Shown here: piece by piece, positions 33,965-44,120 of the stretch | Position numbering within the stretch: position 1 is the first letter of the stretch | Layout: each line of letters opens with the position of its first letter | NCBI RefSeq assembly: GCF_026914185.1 | Contig: NC_070570.1 | Coordinates: 5,146,001 to 5,210,000, forward strand | DNA from: Puccinia triticina | Lineage: Eukaryota; Basidiomycota; Pucciniomycetes; Pucciniales; Pucciniaceae | Reading direction: 5' to 3' | Length of the DNA stretch: 64,000 nucleotides | Position numbers and translations under genes: made by a program | The notes under the pieces: generated by a model | What the model was told of the DNA's origin: nothing | Seen by the model: only the letters and a program-made list of their open reading frames with translations | Databases searched by the model: none

Positions 33965-36900
33965 ATGGGCTTACCATTTACAAACATGCCAGAATTGGAA
34001 GGCGGATTTGCTCCTCTAGAAACTCCTTCGAGAAACCGATTTTTTTCAAACACTTCGAACTGGAATCCACAAACCGGTTTACCACCACCACGCCCAGACA
34101 AAGGCAAAGGACCTGCAAACACGTATAGAGATCAAGAGGAAGGCGGAAATGAATCAGACTCCGGTACACCTCAGAACGAAAGTCGACCTAGACCACAAGC
34201 TCAGGGATACGGGATGCATAATGTTCGCCAATCTGAAGGACTTATGGAAGAAGAAGACGAGTCTCCTGTTATGCAAAGAGGAGCACCAAAAATTATTAAA
34301 GACCCGGTATTGCTCTACAAAGGGACCCACTTTATGAAGTTTCTGAAACGATACGAGAGAGCAGCAAGGACATACCAGGCAACGGATTACGATAAGGCGT
34401 TACAGATCGGACGATTTGTGCAGACGGAGGAACTCAAAAGCGAACTCGAGGCGATGGACAGATACGACGAATGCGATTGGAGGAAGTTACGAAAAGATAT
34501 GGTAGAATCGTGGGGCGAATTGGACGACACAGTTCTATACACCACAGCCGATCTAATCAAAGTAGCAGAAGAATACTCCAGGGAAGGTCAACTTAGCAGT
34601 CATCGAGAATACAAAGCATACCTTGGGAAATTCACCACCATCCTCAAGTATCTAGTCAGCAATGAGCACATAAACAAAAAAGAGGATGCCTCGCTATTAT
34701 TTTTAAGTGCATTTTCAAAAGAAAGTCAGAAGAATATCCGGAGATCGCTCGTCAGCCAAGGAAGACTACCCAAGGGGAAGGATGGAAGTAATAAACCACC
34801 ACTCTGGGACCATGCGATAGAAGCAGCCGAGTTGGAAATCCAAACGGAAGAAAATGGATATGTAGATGTACGAAGCTTTGCCGATTCGAACCGGGTCATG
34901 CAAAAAACCATGGACACTCAGAAGGGAGATGGTCGTCAACGAGAAAAGATGATTACCGACACGCCTAATTCCAAAGTAGCAGATAAACAGGTTCAAGAAC
35001 TCACTCAAGAGATATCAGCTCTCAAACAACAAATGCGAAGTTTAGTCCCAGTTACATACAACCAAAACCGTCCAGAAAGGCCATCAGATCGATCAGAATT
35101 CTCACGAGGGAATGGAAGACCTTCAACACCGCTCTATGAAAGCCAGACTTGTTACTACTGCCATAGGGAGGGTCACTCCACTACTCGGTGCGGGGAAATG
35201 CTAAAAGATGAAGCACAAGGTTTGGTAAAACGTAACGGGAAGGATTGGTACTTACCAAACGGCCAGCACATTCCTTGGAATCCAACTAGGCCTATCCGAA
35301 CAGTTGTAGCTACCGCGTCAGCAGACCCTAAAATGCAAGAAGCAGCTCAGGAACAGCAAAATTCGCAGCCAGTCAAAACCTCCGCACAAATAATTGAGTG
35401 GCAACCACCAACCCTGGGGGCCGAAAATTACCTTAAATCACATCCAATGACAAGGTCAGAAGCTCAGAAAGGACGAAGAAACGTAAGGATCCAGGAGCCC
35501 GGCCAAGAGGAACAAATGGATGTCGACCAAGAAGAAGAACTCGAAACACCAGTACGCAGCCCAGCAAGACGAATGGTTGAGAAAGTATGGAGCAAAGAGA
35601 AGGGACTAGCTGGAAAAGAGAAGGAATTGAATCCGGAAGAAACGCTACTCCAGGAACTAGACAACGTCAAGATACCAACAACATTTGCTCAGCTCACGGC
35701 AATCTCTCCGGCATACACAGCCCAGATTATTTCCAAGTTACAGAGCAGGTTACCAGAAAAATCAAACACCACATACATTTCAACAAAGGACACCAAAGTA
35801 GCAACTATGGAACTCAATAACCAGGAAGAGGAGAGGGACCCGTGTTACTACAGCTGCGCCTTGGGATACGTTTCAGCCGAAATTAATGGAGCAAAGGTCG
35901 ATTTCATGATAGATTCAGGATCCATGGTCAATGTCATACCAACCTCAGTAGCACACGATCTTGATTTAGAAGTTGTGGCAGTGGACATACCAATGAAAGG
36001 GGTAGGCGGTGCGCAATGCGACATCAAAGGAGTAGTGGAAAATTGCCCGGTAACCATAGGAAGATTCTCAGGGCCAGCTCACTTGTTTGTATCGCCGAAA
36101 GCTCAAGATTGCATCCTTGGACGACCCTTCCTTTTCGACTACGAATGCACGTTAGGATACCAGGAGACAGGCGAAATTCTCACGTTCCTGGGCGACAAAG
36201 GAAGACAAGTATCAGTACCTCTTGCAAAAGTAGGACAAGGAAGAGGGTGGAACAACATGAAGGATCTCGGCGCAAATAATATACGATCGTTTGGGTTCAG
36301 CTTGGTTCCACAAGGGCTCAAAATAGGACAGGTTTTGTTATGTTGGATAATGGCCTTAACAATGATGATTGTGGAGGGATTCAAAGGGCTAGCAAAGATC
36401 AGTACATCAATTTTTAAATCCTTCAACAAAATACTGTCGATCACCCTTTCATCTATCGGTGGCTACGTCAAAACGGGAGCAAAGAAAAGTTGGGAACTAG
36501 GAGCGAAATTAAGACGCCCAAAAATGGAGAAGGAAGAATCAATAATCTGCCGGTCCCTATCCTCAATCAAATCAACTTCGAGGTTTTCCACCAACCAGCT
36601 GCAGCATCTACTAGCAAACGGCTTACAGATCTCGTTCCAGGAGCAATTATGTCGGAACTGGAAGGATGGGGGGCTTTGGTGTCTGACAAAATACAAGCCG
36701 GTGGGGAAGAAGATCAGACCAATCAAAGAAGCAATTCCTCAATCACTCAATCCACCACTTCAAAGGCCTGACCTTTCTCGAGACCCCTACAAAACCCCAC
36801 TCACACGAAATCCACCAGAATTCGAGCCAACGCTGAAAGTAACCGAGGAACGACTAAAGATGGTTAACTTCGGACCTGAAGGATGGCTCTGGAATGAAGA

Positions 36901-39805
36901 ATTAAAACTCTTTAAACACCTGATCACGATTCGAGAAAAAGCAATAGCATTTTGCCCAGCGGAAAGAGGACTTCTGAAACATTCATACGGCTTACCTTAC
37001 GTAATACCAGTCATAGACCATCAGCCTTGGCAGAAGAAACCGATCCCAATTCCAGCTGCAATAAAAGACGAATATGTGGAGTTAGTCAGGGAACGAATCA
37101 GGACAGGCTTATATGAACAGTCAACCTCAAGTTACTCGAGTCCAGTTTTTTGTGTAGCAAAATCAGACGGGAAACTTCGAATTGTCCACGACCTGCAAGA
37201 AATGAATAAAGTCACTATCAAGGACGCAGGATTACCACCGGCAGCAGAGGAATTTGTAGAATCCTTTGCAGGAAGGGCCTGTTACGGTCTAGGCGACATC
37301 ATGGGCGGATACGACGAACGAGAATTAGCGGAAGAGTCACGACCATTGACCACTTTTGACACACCACTAGGAAGATTTCAACTCACTCGTCTCCCTCAAG
37401 GTGCTACCAATTCTGTAGCAGTATACCAAGCACAGATGATGTGGATCCTTCAAGACGAAATACCCGGAAACGTGGGAGTATTCATTGACGATGCAGGAAT
37501 AAAAGGGCCTAGCAGCAGATACAATAACGAAGTCCTAAACGAAAACTCAGGAATCAGAAGATTCATTTGGGAATATGCGGTTACTTTGGAGAGAATCTTG
37601 TTCAGAATTGAAGAAGCAGGACTTACGATCTCGGGGAAGAAGTTCGCAGTGTGCGTTCCGGCTCTGGATATTGTTGGTCACGTGGTCTGTCAAGAAGGAC
37701 GGCGAGTTTCAGCGCACAAGAAAAATAAAGTATCAACATGGCCTACACCAAATAATGTAACGGAATTACGGGGATTCTTGGGAATAGTAACTTACGTTCG
37801 AATCTTCATCGAGAACCTTTCCGAAATCGCGGCACCCCTTAGGAAACTCACAAGAAAGGACGTAGAATGGGTTTGGGGTCAAGAATGTGACGAAGCCTTT
37901 GAAAGACTTAAAAAGATTATTGGAGAAGAAATCACCTTGAAGAAACTAGATTACTCGGAATATGCGGGAATGATTAAGTTAGCGGTCGACTCAAGCTTCA
38001 TTGCGGCCGGCGCGGTTCTCCTTCAACAAGAGTTAGAAACAGGACTAGATCGTCCGGTACTTTACGAATCCATCGTGTTTTCACCCGTAGAATCCCGGTA
38101 CTCGCAACCGAAATTAGAACTTTGCGGGGTAGCAAGAATTCTAAAGAAGCTACAGATATATCTTTGGGGTCAACATTTTGAACTCCAGGTGGATGCACAG
38201 TCATTAATTCAAATGATTAACTCATCATCACTTCCAAACGCCCCGATGACGCGCTGGGTATCTTTCATCCAACTCTTTTCATTCGATATTGTACACAGAA
38301 AAGGGAGCACATTTACCCTCCCGGACGGGCTATCTAGAAGGCCAATCAGTGAGGACGAATCAGAGTTCTATGAAGACCAAGAGGATTTCGACGAGGACGC
38401 ACCGGTAATCAAAGTCTGTTCGCAGTTTAGAATTCTGAAGACATCATTGGAACCACAAGAATGGGAAGCGCCGGGATTCTGGATGGACCTTAAATACTTT
38501 CTGTTATCTCTGAAGAAGCCTGAGGGGATGGAACCAGAAGATTTTAGACAATTAAAACGAAAATCAGTTAACTTCTTTGTGCAGGACCAGAAACTAATGA
38601 GGCGGCACGTACCCATGGGACAACTAGTGATATCCAATACAGATTATCAGTTCAAGCTGTTGAAAAACGTCCACGAGGAACTAGGGCATAGAGGATTAGA
38701 AGAAACTTATCAACGACTAGTTTGCAGATTTTGGTGGCCAAGTTTGAAGAAACGAGTGAAACTTTGGGTCCAAAGCTGTGAAGCATGCCAGAAACGGGAC
38801 TCTTTAATTCCCCGAGAAATCCGAAATCCGACTGGAGAAAGTACATTGTTTGGTCGTGTAGCATTGGACGTATGCCATATCAAAGCGGGGCGGTACAAGT
38901 ACTTACTGGTGGCCAGGGACGATTTATCTGGATGGGTAGAAGCGGCGCCTCTAGAAAAGCTGACGGCAGCAAAAATCGGGAAATTCCTACTAGACGAATG
39001 GGTTTATCGGTACGGTCCTATCAAGACAGTCAAGGTCGACAACGGGCCGGAATTTAAAAACGAATTTATCAAAGCTGTGGAAAAGATTGGAGCAAAATTT
39101 AAGCCTACAACACCCTACTACCCAGAAGCTAATGGCATGATTGAAAGAGGGCACAGACCTATTAAAGATACCTTGGTAAAAATGTGTGGAGAATCTGGGG
39201 GAAAGTGGCGGGAATATTTGCCTTTAGTACTTTTTTCCGACAGGATTTCTACAAAACGGACGACAGGATACTCACCATACGAGTTGGTATTTGGCCAGAA
39301 ATCAGTTTTACCCGTGGACCTGGAAATGGATACATATTTAGGAATTGATTGGACAGACATTAGTACAACTGCGGAACTCTTGGAAGCACGGACGCGGCAA
39401 CTGGAGAGAAGGGAGGAAATCCTAGGAATAGCTCATCAGAAGCTTCAAGAGACACGAGAATCATCAGTTAGGTTCTGGGACAGAAAAATGGCGGCCCGAC
39501 TTCGGAAACCTTTAAACCCGGGCGAAATGGTTCTTATTTACAATAAAAGTCTAGAGGATCAATGGGGAAAGCTGTTTGCGCATCGTTGGAACGGGCCTTT
39601 CAAAATTAAGAAGCAACTCAGCGGTGGATCTTACATTTTGCAAGAACTAGACGGAACAGAACTAAAGAGGGCTTACGCAGCATCACATATCAAAAGATTC
39701 TATCCACGAGGACGGCTATTGACCGAAATTCAGGAGGATGAAGTCGAAGATTTAGATCAGGATTCGGACCAAGACTCCGAGGAAGGATCGCAAAGCTCAG
39801 AATGA
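33965..39805 (+). CDS. Gypsy Gag-Pol polyprotein (1946 aa), intact
   Basis: A single frame from ATG 33965 to TGA. Gag: helical capsid-like region about residues 110-320, and a zinc knuckle C396-x2-C399-x4-H404-x4-C409 (CYYCHREGHSTTRC). Aspartic protease: FMIDSGS with Asp650. RT: YSSPVFCVAKSDGKLRIVHD and active site FIDD (Asp1175-Asp1176). RNase H: LAVDSSFIAAG with Asp1342. Integrase: an HHCC finger (HEELGHRG ... CEACQKR), then the catalytic triad Asp1635, Asp1692 and Glu1727, with the last two exactly 35 apart. The C-terminal tail is acidic. Gag and Pol share one frame, so no frameshift signal is needed; how Gag excess is produced is unknown. All catalytic residues I can identify are present, so this copy could be competent. 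Confidence 0.97.
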   Translation: MGLPFTNMPELEGGFAPLETPSRNRFFSNTSNWNPQTGLPPPRPDKGKGPANTYRDQEEGGNESDSGTPQNESRPRPQAQGYGMHNVRQSEGLMEEEDESPVMQRGAPKIIKDPVLLYKGTHFMKFLKRYERAARTYQATDYDKALQIGRFVQTEELKSELEAMDRYDECDWRKLRKDMVESWGELDDTVLYTTADLIKVAEEYSREGQLSSHREYKAYLGKFTTILKYLVSNEHINKKEDASLLFLSAFSKESQKNIRRSLVSQGRLPKGKDGSNKPPLWDHAIEAAELEIQTEENGYVDVRSFADSNRVMQKTMDTQKGDGRQREKMITDTPNSKVADKQVQELTQEISALKQQMRSLVPVTYNQNRPERPSDRSEFSRGNGRPSTPLYESQTCYYCHREGHSTTRCGEMLKDEAQGLVKRNGKDWYLPNGQHIPWNPTRPIRTVVATASADPKMQEAAQEQQNSQPVKTSAQIIEWQPPTLGAENYLKSHPMTRSEAQKGRRNVRIQEPGQEEQMDVDQEEELETPVRSPARRMVEKVWSKEKGLAGKEKELNPEETLLQELDNVKIPTTFAQLTAISPAYTAQIISKLQSRLPEKSNTTYISTKDTKVATMELNNQEEERDPCYYSCALGYVSAEINGAKVDFMIDSGSMVNVIPTSVAHDLDLEVVAVDIPMKGVGGAQCDIKGVVENCPVTIGRFSGPAHLFVSPKAQDCILGRPFLFDYECTLGYQETGEILTFLGDKGRQVSVPLAKVGQGRGWNNMKDLGANNIRSFGFSLVPQGLKIGQVLLCWIMALTMMIVEGFKGLAKISTSIFKSFNKILSITLSSIGGYVKTGAKKSWELGAKLRRPKMEKEESIICRSLSSIKSTSRFSTNQLQHLLANGLQISFQEQLCRNWKDGGLWCLTKYKPVGKKIRPIKEAIPQSLNPPLQRPDLSRDPYKTPLTRNPPEFEPTLKVTEERLKMVNFGPEGWLWNEELKLFKHLITIREKAIAFCPAERGLLKHSYGLPYVIPVIDHQPWQKKPIPIPAAIKDEYVELVRERIRTGLYEQSTSSYSSPVFCVAKSDGKLRIVHDLQEMNKVTIKDAGLPPAAEEFVESFAGRACYGLGDIMGGYDERELAEESRPLTTFDTPLGRFQLTRLPQGATNSVAVYQAQMMWILQDEIPGNVGVFIDDAGIKGPSSRYNNEVLNENSGIRRFIWEYAVTLERILFRIEEAGLTISGKKFAVCVPALDIVGHVVCQEGRRVSAHKKNKVSTWPTPNNVTELRGFLGIVTYVRIFIENLSEIAAPLRKLTRKDVEWVWGQECDEAFERLKKIIGEEITLKKLDYSEYAGMIKLAVDSSFIAAGAVLLQQELETGLDRPVLYESIVFSPVESRYSQPKLELCGVARILKKLQIYLWGQHFELQVDAQSLIQMINSSSLPNAPMTRWVSFIQLFSFDIVHRKGSTFTLPDGLSRRPISEDESEFYEDQEDFDEDAPVIKVCSQFRILKTSLEPQEWEAPGFWMDLKYFLLSLKKPEGMEPEDFRQLKRKSVNFFVQDQKLMRRHVPMGQLVISNTDYQFKLLKNVHEELGHRGLEETYQRLVCRFWWPSLKKRVKLWVQSCEACQKRDSLIPREIRNPTGESTLFGRVALDVCHIKAGRYKYLLVARDDLSGWVEAAPLEKLTAAKIGKFLLDEWVYRYGPIKTVKVDNGPEFKNEFIKAVEKIGAKFKPTTPYYPEANGMIERGHRPIKDTLVKMCGESGGKWREYLPLVLFSDRISTKRTTGYSPYELVFGQKSVLPVDLEMDTYLGIDWTDISTTAELLEARTRQLERREEILGIAHQKLQETRESSVRFWDRKMAARLRKPLNPGEMVLIYNKSLEDQWGKLFAHRWNGPFKIKKQLSGGSYILQELDGTELKRAYAASHIKRFYPRGRLLTEIQEDEVEDLDQDSDQDSEEGSQSSE

Positions 39806-39835
39806 ATTATATTTCTTTGTTGTAACAGTATCAAG

Positions 39836-39915
39836 AAGTTGGGGGAGGATCTTTTACCATGTAACAGTATCATTCTCAATTTGGTTGAGGACAACCATCG
39901 AAGTTGGGGGAGGGG
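39836..39915 (+). other. Two extra polypurine-tract-like copies
   Basis: AAGTTGGGGGAGGA at 39836-39849 repeats exactly the tract found next to the 3' LTR (42631-42644), and AAGTTGGGGGAGGGGG follows at 39901-39916. GTAACAGTATCA is also repeated around the first. These lie directly after the gag-pol stop, suggesting that the 2.8-kb segment now between pol and the LTR was captured between duplicated tracts. Confidence 0.6.
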
Positions 39916-40352
39916 GTTCTTTCTTATCAGTCTCAAAGTCTCATCAAAGTCTCAGTTTTTTTCAAAATTTTCAAGTTTTAATTATCCCCACTCATAAAAG
40001 TAAATAATAGATGAATCAGGCTCGATTTCTTACTCGCAATCTTCAGACATATCAAACATAGGATCGGTACTCGGGACAAGCTGGGAACACACACACATAG
40101 CAGGGATTTGGAGCCTTTAGCAGGAGGTACAATCAGGACGACAAGAGGAACAAACAGGACATGGAGGACAAGACGGGTTTTCAGGCGTTACAAGTTTCTC
40201 AAGAAGAAGGAATCAGGCGGAACGGAGAAGGGATTCATGTTCAGAGGTCGACACAGTTTCGCCGCCGATATCGAAGCCGGGTCTAAAAGCGAAAAGAAGA
40301 AGAAACAGTCAGTACTCAAGTCAGGAAACAAAAAAAAAAAAAAGAGACATAC

Positions 40353-41759
40353 CTAGAAGTAGCCGGCGTGGGTGGTAAGGAACACCGCTTGATTGGCGGT
40401 GAACGCCCATTGAAAATTCTGAAACAAAGTGATACGGGATTCAAGCTCGTCGAGGGTGGACGCTGGATATCGGTTGCAGTGAAGGATGAAGTCGTCGGCG
40501 ATATGGTTGAAAATGACGAGCAAGTCTTCTTCCTGGTAGACTTGGGTACCGAACGGAACAGTATGGTCACCCACGAGGGTACGGCGAATTTGGGGAAGTT
40601 CAAGATTAATTAGACGAGTAGAAACGGCCGGCGGAGCAGGTGGCGGACCTTCAGTGGCCCAATCAGTGACTGGACCAAACTCAATGGGTGAATTCGGACG
40701 AGGAAGAGCTTCAGCAGGATCGACACAGTCAGCCACATAAGGAGGCGGGTCATTCATGACAGCATCAATTGAAGTCCCCTCCGTAGAAGAATCGACAACA
40801 ATCGGAGCCGCCGCAGTCGCTCCTGGAGCTGGAGAACTGGCGGGCGAAGTGGAGGTAACACTGGAAGGACTAGTGGAGGAATCGGATACCGGCGGATAGA
40901 CCGGGCTGGCCAAGCCAGGAGGAGTTGCTAATCCAGGCCGGGGACCAATCACCGCGGATGGGGTAAAAATTGATCCCGTCCTGAACTCGATCGACCTGGA
41001 AACAATAACAAAAGATCAGTATCATCCAAGGAAAAGAAAGGGAAGATGGAAAACGAACCGAGTTGAGCACCACATCAGCATGGCGGGGACCAGCGGCAGG
41101 ATCAACATCCATGTCCTGAAAAAAAAAAAAAAAAAAAAAAAAAAACGACAAACAAAGAAGTTAGAAACACGGAAATAAAAAGAAGAAGGGAAACTGGCGA
41201 ACGTACCGATTCGTTGGAGGTCTTCTGGCTAGGAACAGGCTCCCCAACCGCTCCAAAAGTAACTGTGGTATCGATCTCGAGACGGTTCGAAGACACAAGG
41301 GTCCCAAACTCAGACTAAATAAAAAGGGAAAACGATAAAATAAGTAAGGAGGAGGGAGGAGGAGAAGGACGAGCAAAAGTATGTACGTTATCGGTCGGAG
41401 GAGAAGGACGAGCATTACGAGCCGGCTGAGGAACAAGCAAAGGAAAGATCACGATCAGAATCGTGGCGCAGAACTTATAGGCCATAACAACAATCAGGAG
41501 CTACCACGAAGGGGGGAGCCTCAGCAGAGACACGTTGAGAACGACGGCGAGTGGAAGGCATAAAGTTCTGAAGATAGCTATCGATAAGAGAAAGCTTGGC
41601 GTGCAGACTGAAGACGGAACGGAAGAGCTGAAGACGAAACGCTTTTATCTCTTGAGGATCGGCTTTGAAGCGGACGATACTCTCCTTGCACAGGGACCCC
41701 ATTGACCCCCGTGGCAAGGAGAGGATAGGAGTCGATTTCGAAACGATTCCGTTAGGCAT
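40353..41759 (-). CDS. Antisense spliced gene inside the Gypsy element, function unknown
   Basis: On the strand opposite gag-pol, an ATG at 41759 opens an 85-codon exon (LPRGSMGSLCKESIVRFKAD, LQLFRSVFSLHAKLSL) ending at GTAGCT near 41505. Phase-0 GT-AG exons follow: PARNARPSPPTDN; SEFGTLVSSNRLEIDTTVTF to NES; DMDVDPAAGPRHADVVLNS (after a poly-T tract of about 28); then VDRVQDGINFYPIRG. That last frame stops near 40870, while a neighbouring frame stays open to 40353 (LELPQIRRTLVGDHTVPF, LLVIFNHIADDFILHCNRY). A one-base indel or alternative acceptor would join them. No domain is recognised. Consistent splice phases argue for a real coding sequence. Antisense ORFs in this position are known in some plant Gypsy elements. 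Confidence 0.55.
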
Positions 41760-42318
41760 AACAAGGATCCGGCAGAGTTCATTCGAATGTGATATGCATA
41801 TGGTCGGGTCTTTCGTTCGAATGCAAAAGTAAAAGTGAATAAGAAAAGAGAACGGGCAATTAGTTCTCTCTCGTAAACGAACTAGAAAGTACTAGTGATG
41901 GCGAATCTTCGGAAAGGATGCTCTAATTGAAGAAGAAATGAGAAGAAAGCGACTAGGAGACGACTTACCTAAAGATTGAGCACCACCGCGGCCAAAAACG
42001 AGGAGTGGGTCGTAGAAGTGGGGATGACGGATGAGGGAGAAGCTGCTCGAAGTCGGAATCAAACGAGCTGAAAGGATATCACAGGCCTAAGGAGATTGTC
42101 ACGGACTCGTATTCCGAATCGGAGAAACGCACACGTCACCAGAACGCGCAGAGCGCAACTGCGGGCGCAGCAGCGAGGCCCGCGCGACCAATCACGCAAA
42201 CCAAGTACCCCCGATGACTACTCGACACCCGAGGCGCGTGAGCAAGCATAGCGGCAACCAGCGCGCACTGCGGACTGTGCAGGAACCACGACAAGCAGCT
42301 TGGACACCGCAGGACCAC
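41760..42318. other. Gypsy 3' internal region, presumed antisense promoter
   Basis: Sequence upstream of the antisense ATG, between that gene and the B-box-like array. It would have to carry the antisense gene's promoter. No TATA box is certain; GC-rich words such as CAGCGCGCACTGCGGACTG occur near 42260. Confidence 0.35.
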
Positions 42319-42479
42319 GGTTCAAACCCCAAGGGACATAACCACAACCAACCACCTATAACCTGGGTTCAATTCCCACCAAACCCAACAAAATCAGACA
42401 CCACAAGCGTGCGGTTTCGACCCCAACCTCAGAATAGAAATAAATTCAGCCAACAAACAGGGCGCCGGTTCACGCCTCC
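42319..42479 (+). promoter_or_regulatory. Four tRNA B-box-like motifs, 47-54 bp apart
   Basis: GGTTCAAACCCC (42319), GGTTCAATTCCC (42366), GGTTTCGACCCC (42413) and GGTTCACGCCTCC (42467) are spaced 47, 47 and 54 bp. Each matches the GGTTCRANNCC B-box of RNA polymerase III genes, but none is part of a complete tRNA. A fifth, GGTTCAAGCCCC, is in each LTR. They could bind TFIIIC or be remnants of a tRNA-derived tandem repeat. Confidence 0.5.
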
Positions 42480-42630
42480 GCCTCAACCCAAAAATTCAAG
42501 TCTCACTCTCCGCAAAACACAAAATACCTATACAAAAACCATAAACTCAAGAATACACTCTCAAGCCAAATCAAGCCTCAACCTCAAAACAAACACAGTT
42601 ATAAGTCATAATTGACTGGGGACAGTCAAT

Positions 42631-42644
42631 AAGTTGGGGGAGGA
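42631..42644 (+). other. Gypsy polypurine tract
   Basis: AAGTTGGGGGAGGA lies immediately before the TGTGG start of the 3' LTR, as expected of the plus-strand primer in LTR-element reverse transcription. Confidence 0.85.
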
Positions 42645-43682
42645 TGTGGTCATTATTCCTGTGTTTGTAGAAGGAAAAATTCAAACTTTTATGTGTACTC
42701 ACAAAACGCCTCAAGATACGGCCAAATGGAAATCAGAAATGGAATCTAGGACCAAAATAACCCCTAGTCACCCACTGAAACCACTCTCATATCTCTACCG
42801 GATCAGAAGATACGCAAATCATCCCTTTCACGCACCAGTCCAAGCGGGTTCACACACAGACTCAACTCTCGGCTACCATACTTGGCATAATGCATACGGC
42901 ACATGAATTACCTTTCTTCCTTCCTTTTATCAGTTCTCACCTCCTATTTTCATTTGCATATGTTTGTTTTCCAGTTGCATATCTTTGATCTTGGAAAATC
43001 CCTGTATGAATATATATGATCCTGTTTGCATATCAAAGGGACGCATTGTAAATAGTCTAGCTAAATTCCCTCAGTTGTACTTTCTCACCAGCCAAATTCC
43101 CTCATAGCTGCTCCCCTGGAGCTAAATTCCCTCATCATTGTCTATATAAGGAGGCCTCTGCCTGCCAGTTGTTCCCGGCCGGATGCCATCGGGGGGCAGT
43201 CGATATTCTCTACTCACTTATCACTCATATTATCTATCCATATCACAGTTATCAGCTCACATCACCACTCACTTTCTCATACCTTTCACACTTTATTTGA
43301 AATTCATATCGCCGCTCAGTCACACACCTTTCACCAGTAACCAGTCCCCGGTTCCACTCCTGGTTGAGCTTAGCTCCCTCTCACCCTCATCACCCCTCAC
43401 TTTCTGAACTTATATACCCCCAGGCCAAGGACCTAGGTTCAAGCCCCACTCGAGACATCAAGTCACCGTCACCTACTACATACATCAGTAACCCCATCAA
43501 CCTCGGACATCGACAACAATCCTCTTATACATCTCATCTTCGAACATATCCTATCACAAAATAAATTGCCAAGCTTACCTTGGTGGTCTTGTTTTCTGAT
43601 ATACAGAAAGGCAGAGCTTGCTCCTCATCCATACCTTTCGCCATTCAGCAAAAGGGTCTCACGACACCTTTTGAGTCTTACA
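42645..43682 (+). repeat. Gypsy 3' LTR
   Basis: 1,038 bp, the same length as the 5' LTR and identical in the translated blocks compared. Begins TGTGGTCATT, ends GAGTCTTACA and is followed by the GCGG target copy. Confidence 0.92.
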
Positions 43683-43807
43683 GCGGCAGTCTTAGTGCTT
43701 GTTCATTGGAACATCTCCTTTGTCTCAAAGAGTGGTACCGCTCAATTGGGATGTTGGACCCAATCCCGTATGAAAATGTGTCTCAAGATGATTCCGATTA
43801 TTATTAG
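43683..43807 (+). pseudogene. hAT-2 transposase, last codons after the Gypsy insertion
   Basis: Read in the frame that continues from PQRG at 32325, this gives SLSACSLEHLLCLKEWYRSI followed by an acidic tail ending DDSDYY and a stop. It completes the hAT dimerisation region. Confidence 0.9.
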
Positions 43808-44120
43808 TTTTTATTGTATTTTGTCTCTGTTTTGTCTCCGTTTCCTTCCTACAATCATTTACACAACCAAAACGTTCCTTCTGACCTCCCTTATCTTTAT
43901 GGAGCTCATCAGACCCTCATAAAGATAGATTCTTGGCTGAGCTGTCAGTTTTGACTTGGAAGTGGCTACCTGTCGGGTATCCACCGACCCAACAAGTCAA
44001 TTACCCGACCCAAGAGTTTGGGTATTTCTTGGCAAAATACCCTCACGCACCCGCCCAACCGGTTCAAATAGTTGGGTATACCCAACTAGGCCGCAGTCGG
44101 GGCCCAGCCCCACCTCAGCG

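Larger units (their letters stand above)
32322..43686 (+). mobile_element. Full-length Ty3/Gypsy retrotransposon
   Basis: Two 1,038-bp LTRs (32326-33363 and 42645-43682) bound an internal region with one gag-pol frame, an antisense gene and a polypurine tract. The 4-bp direct repeat GCGG flanks the element (32322-32325, 43683-43686), and removing the element plus one GCGG restores the hAT-2 reading frame (PQRG|SLSAC). Translated segments of the two LTRs are identical over their compared lengths, so insertion looks recent. The order protease-RT-RNase H-integrase defines Ty3/Gypsy. No chromodomain is evident. Confidence 0.95.
28963..44112 (+). mobile_element. hAT-2 DNA transposon carrying a Gypsy element
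   Basis: Left end TAGGGCTGGGCCCCGGCTGA at 28963 and right end complement TGGGGCTGGGCCCCGACTG ending 44112 form the inverted repeats; T(A/G)GGGCTGGGC is a common hAT terminus. The 8-bp duplication CCTCAGCG is perfect (28955-28962 and 44113-44120). Subterminal sequence is rich in GGGTATACCC words on both sides. The transposase (29151 to 43807) is interrupted by a 1-kb insert and by the 11.4-kb Gypsy element. Removing those leaves about 2.8 kb. Confidence 0.9.

Noticed and set aside
42319..42479. tRNA genes
   Set aside because: B-box-like words occur without A-boxes at proper spacing or any cloverleaf.
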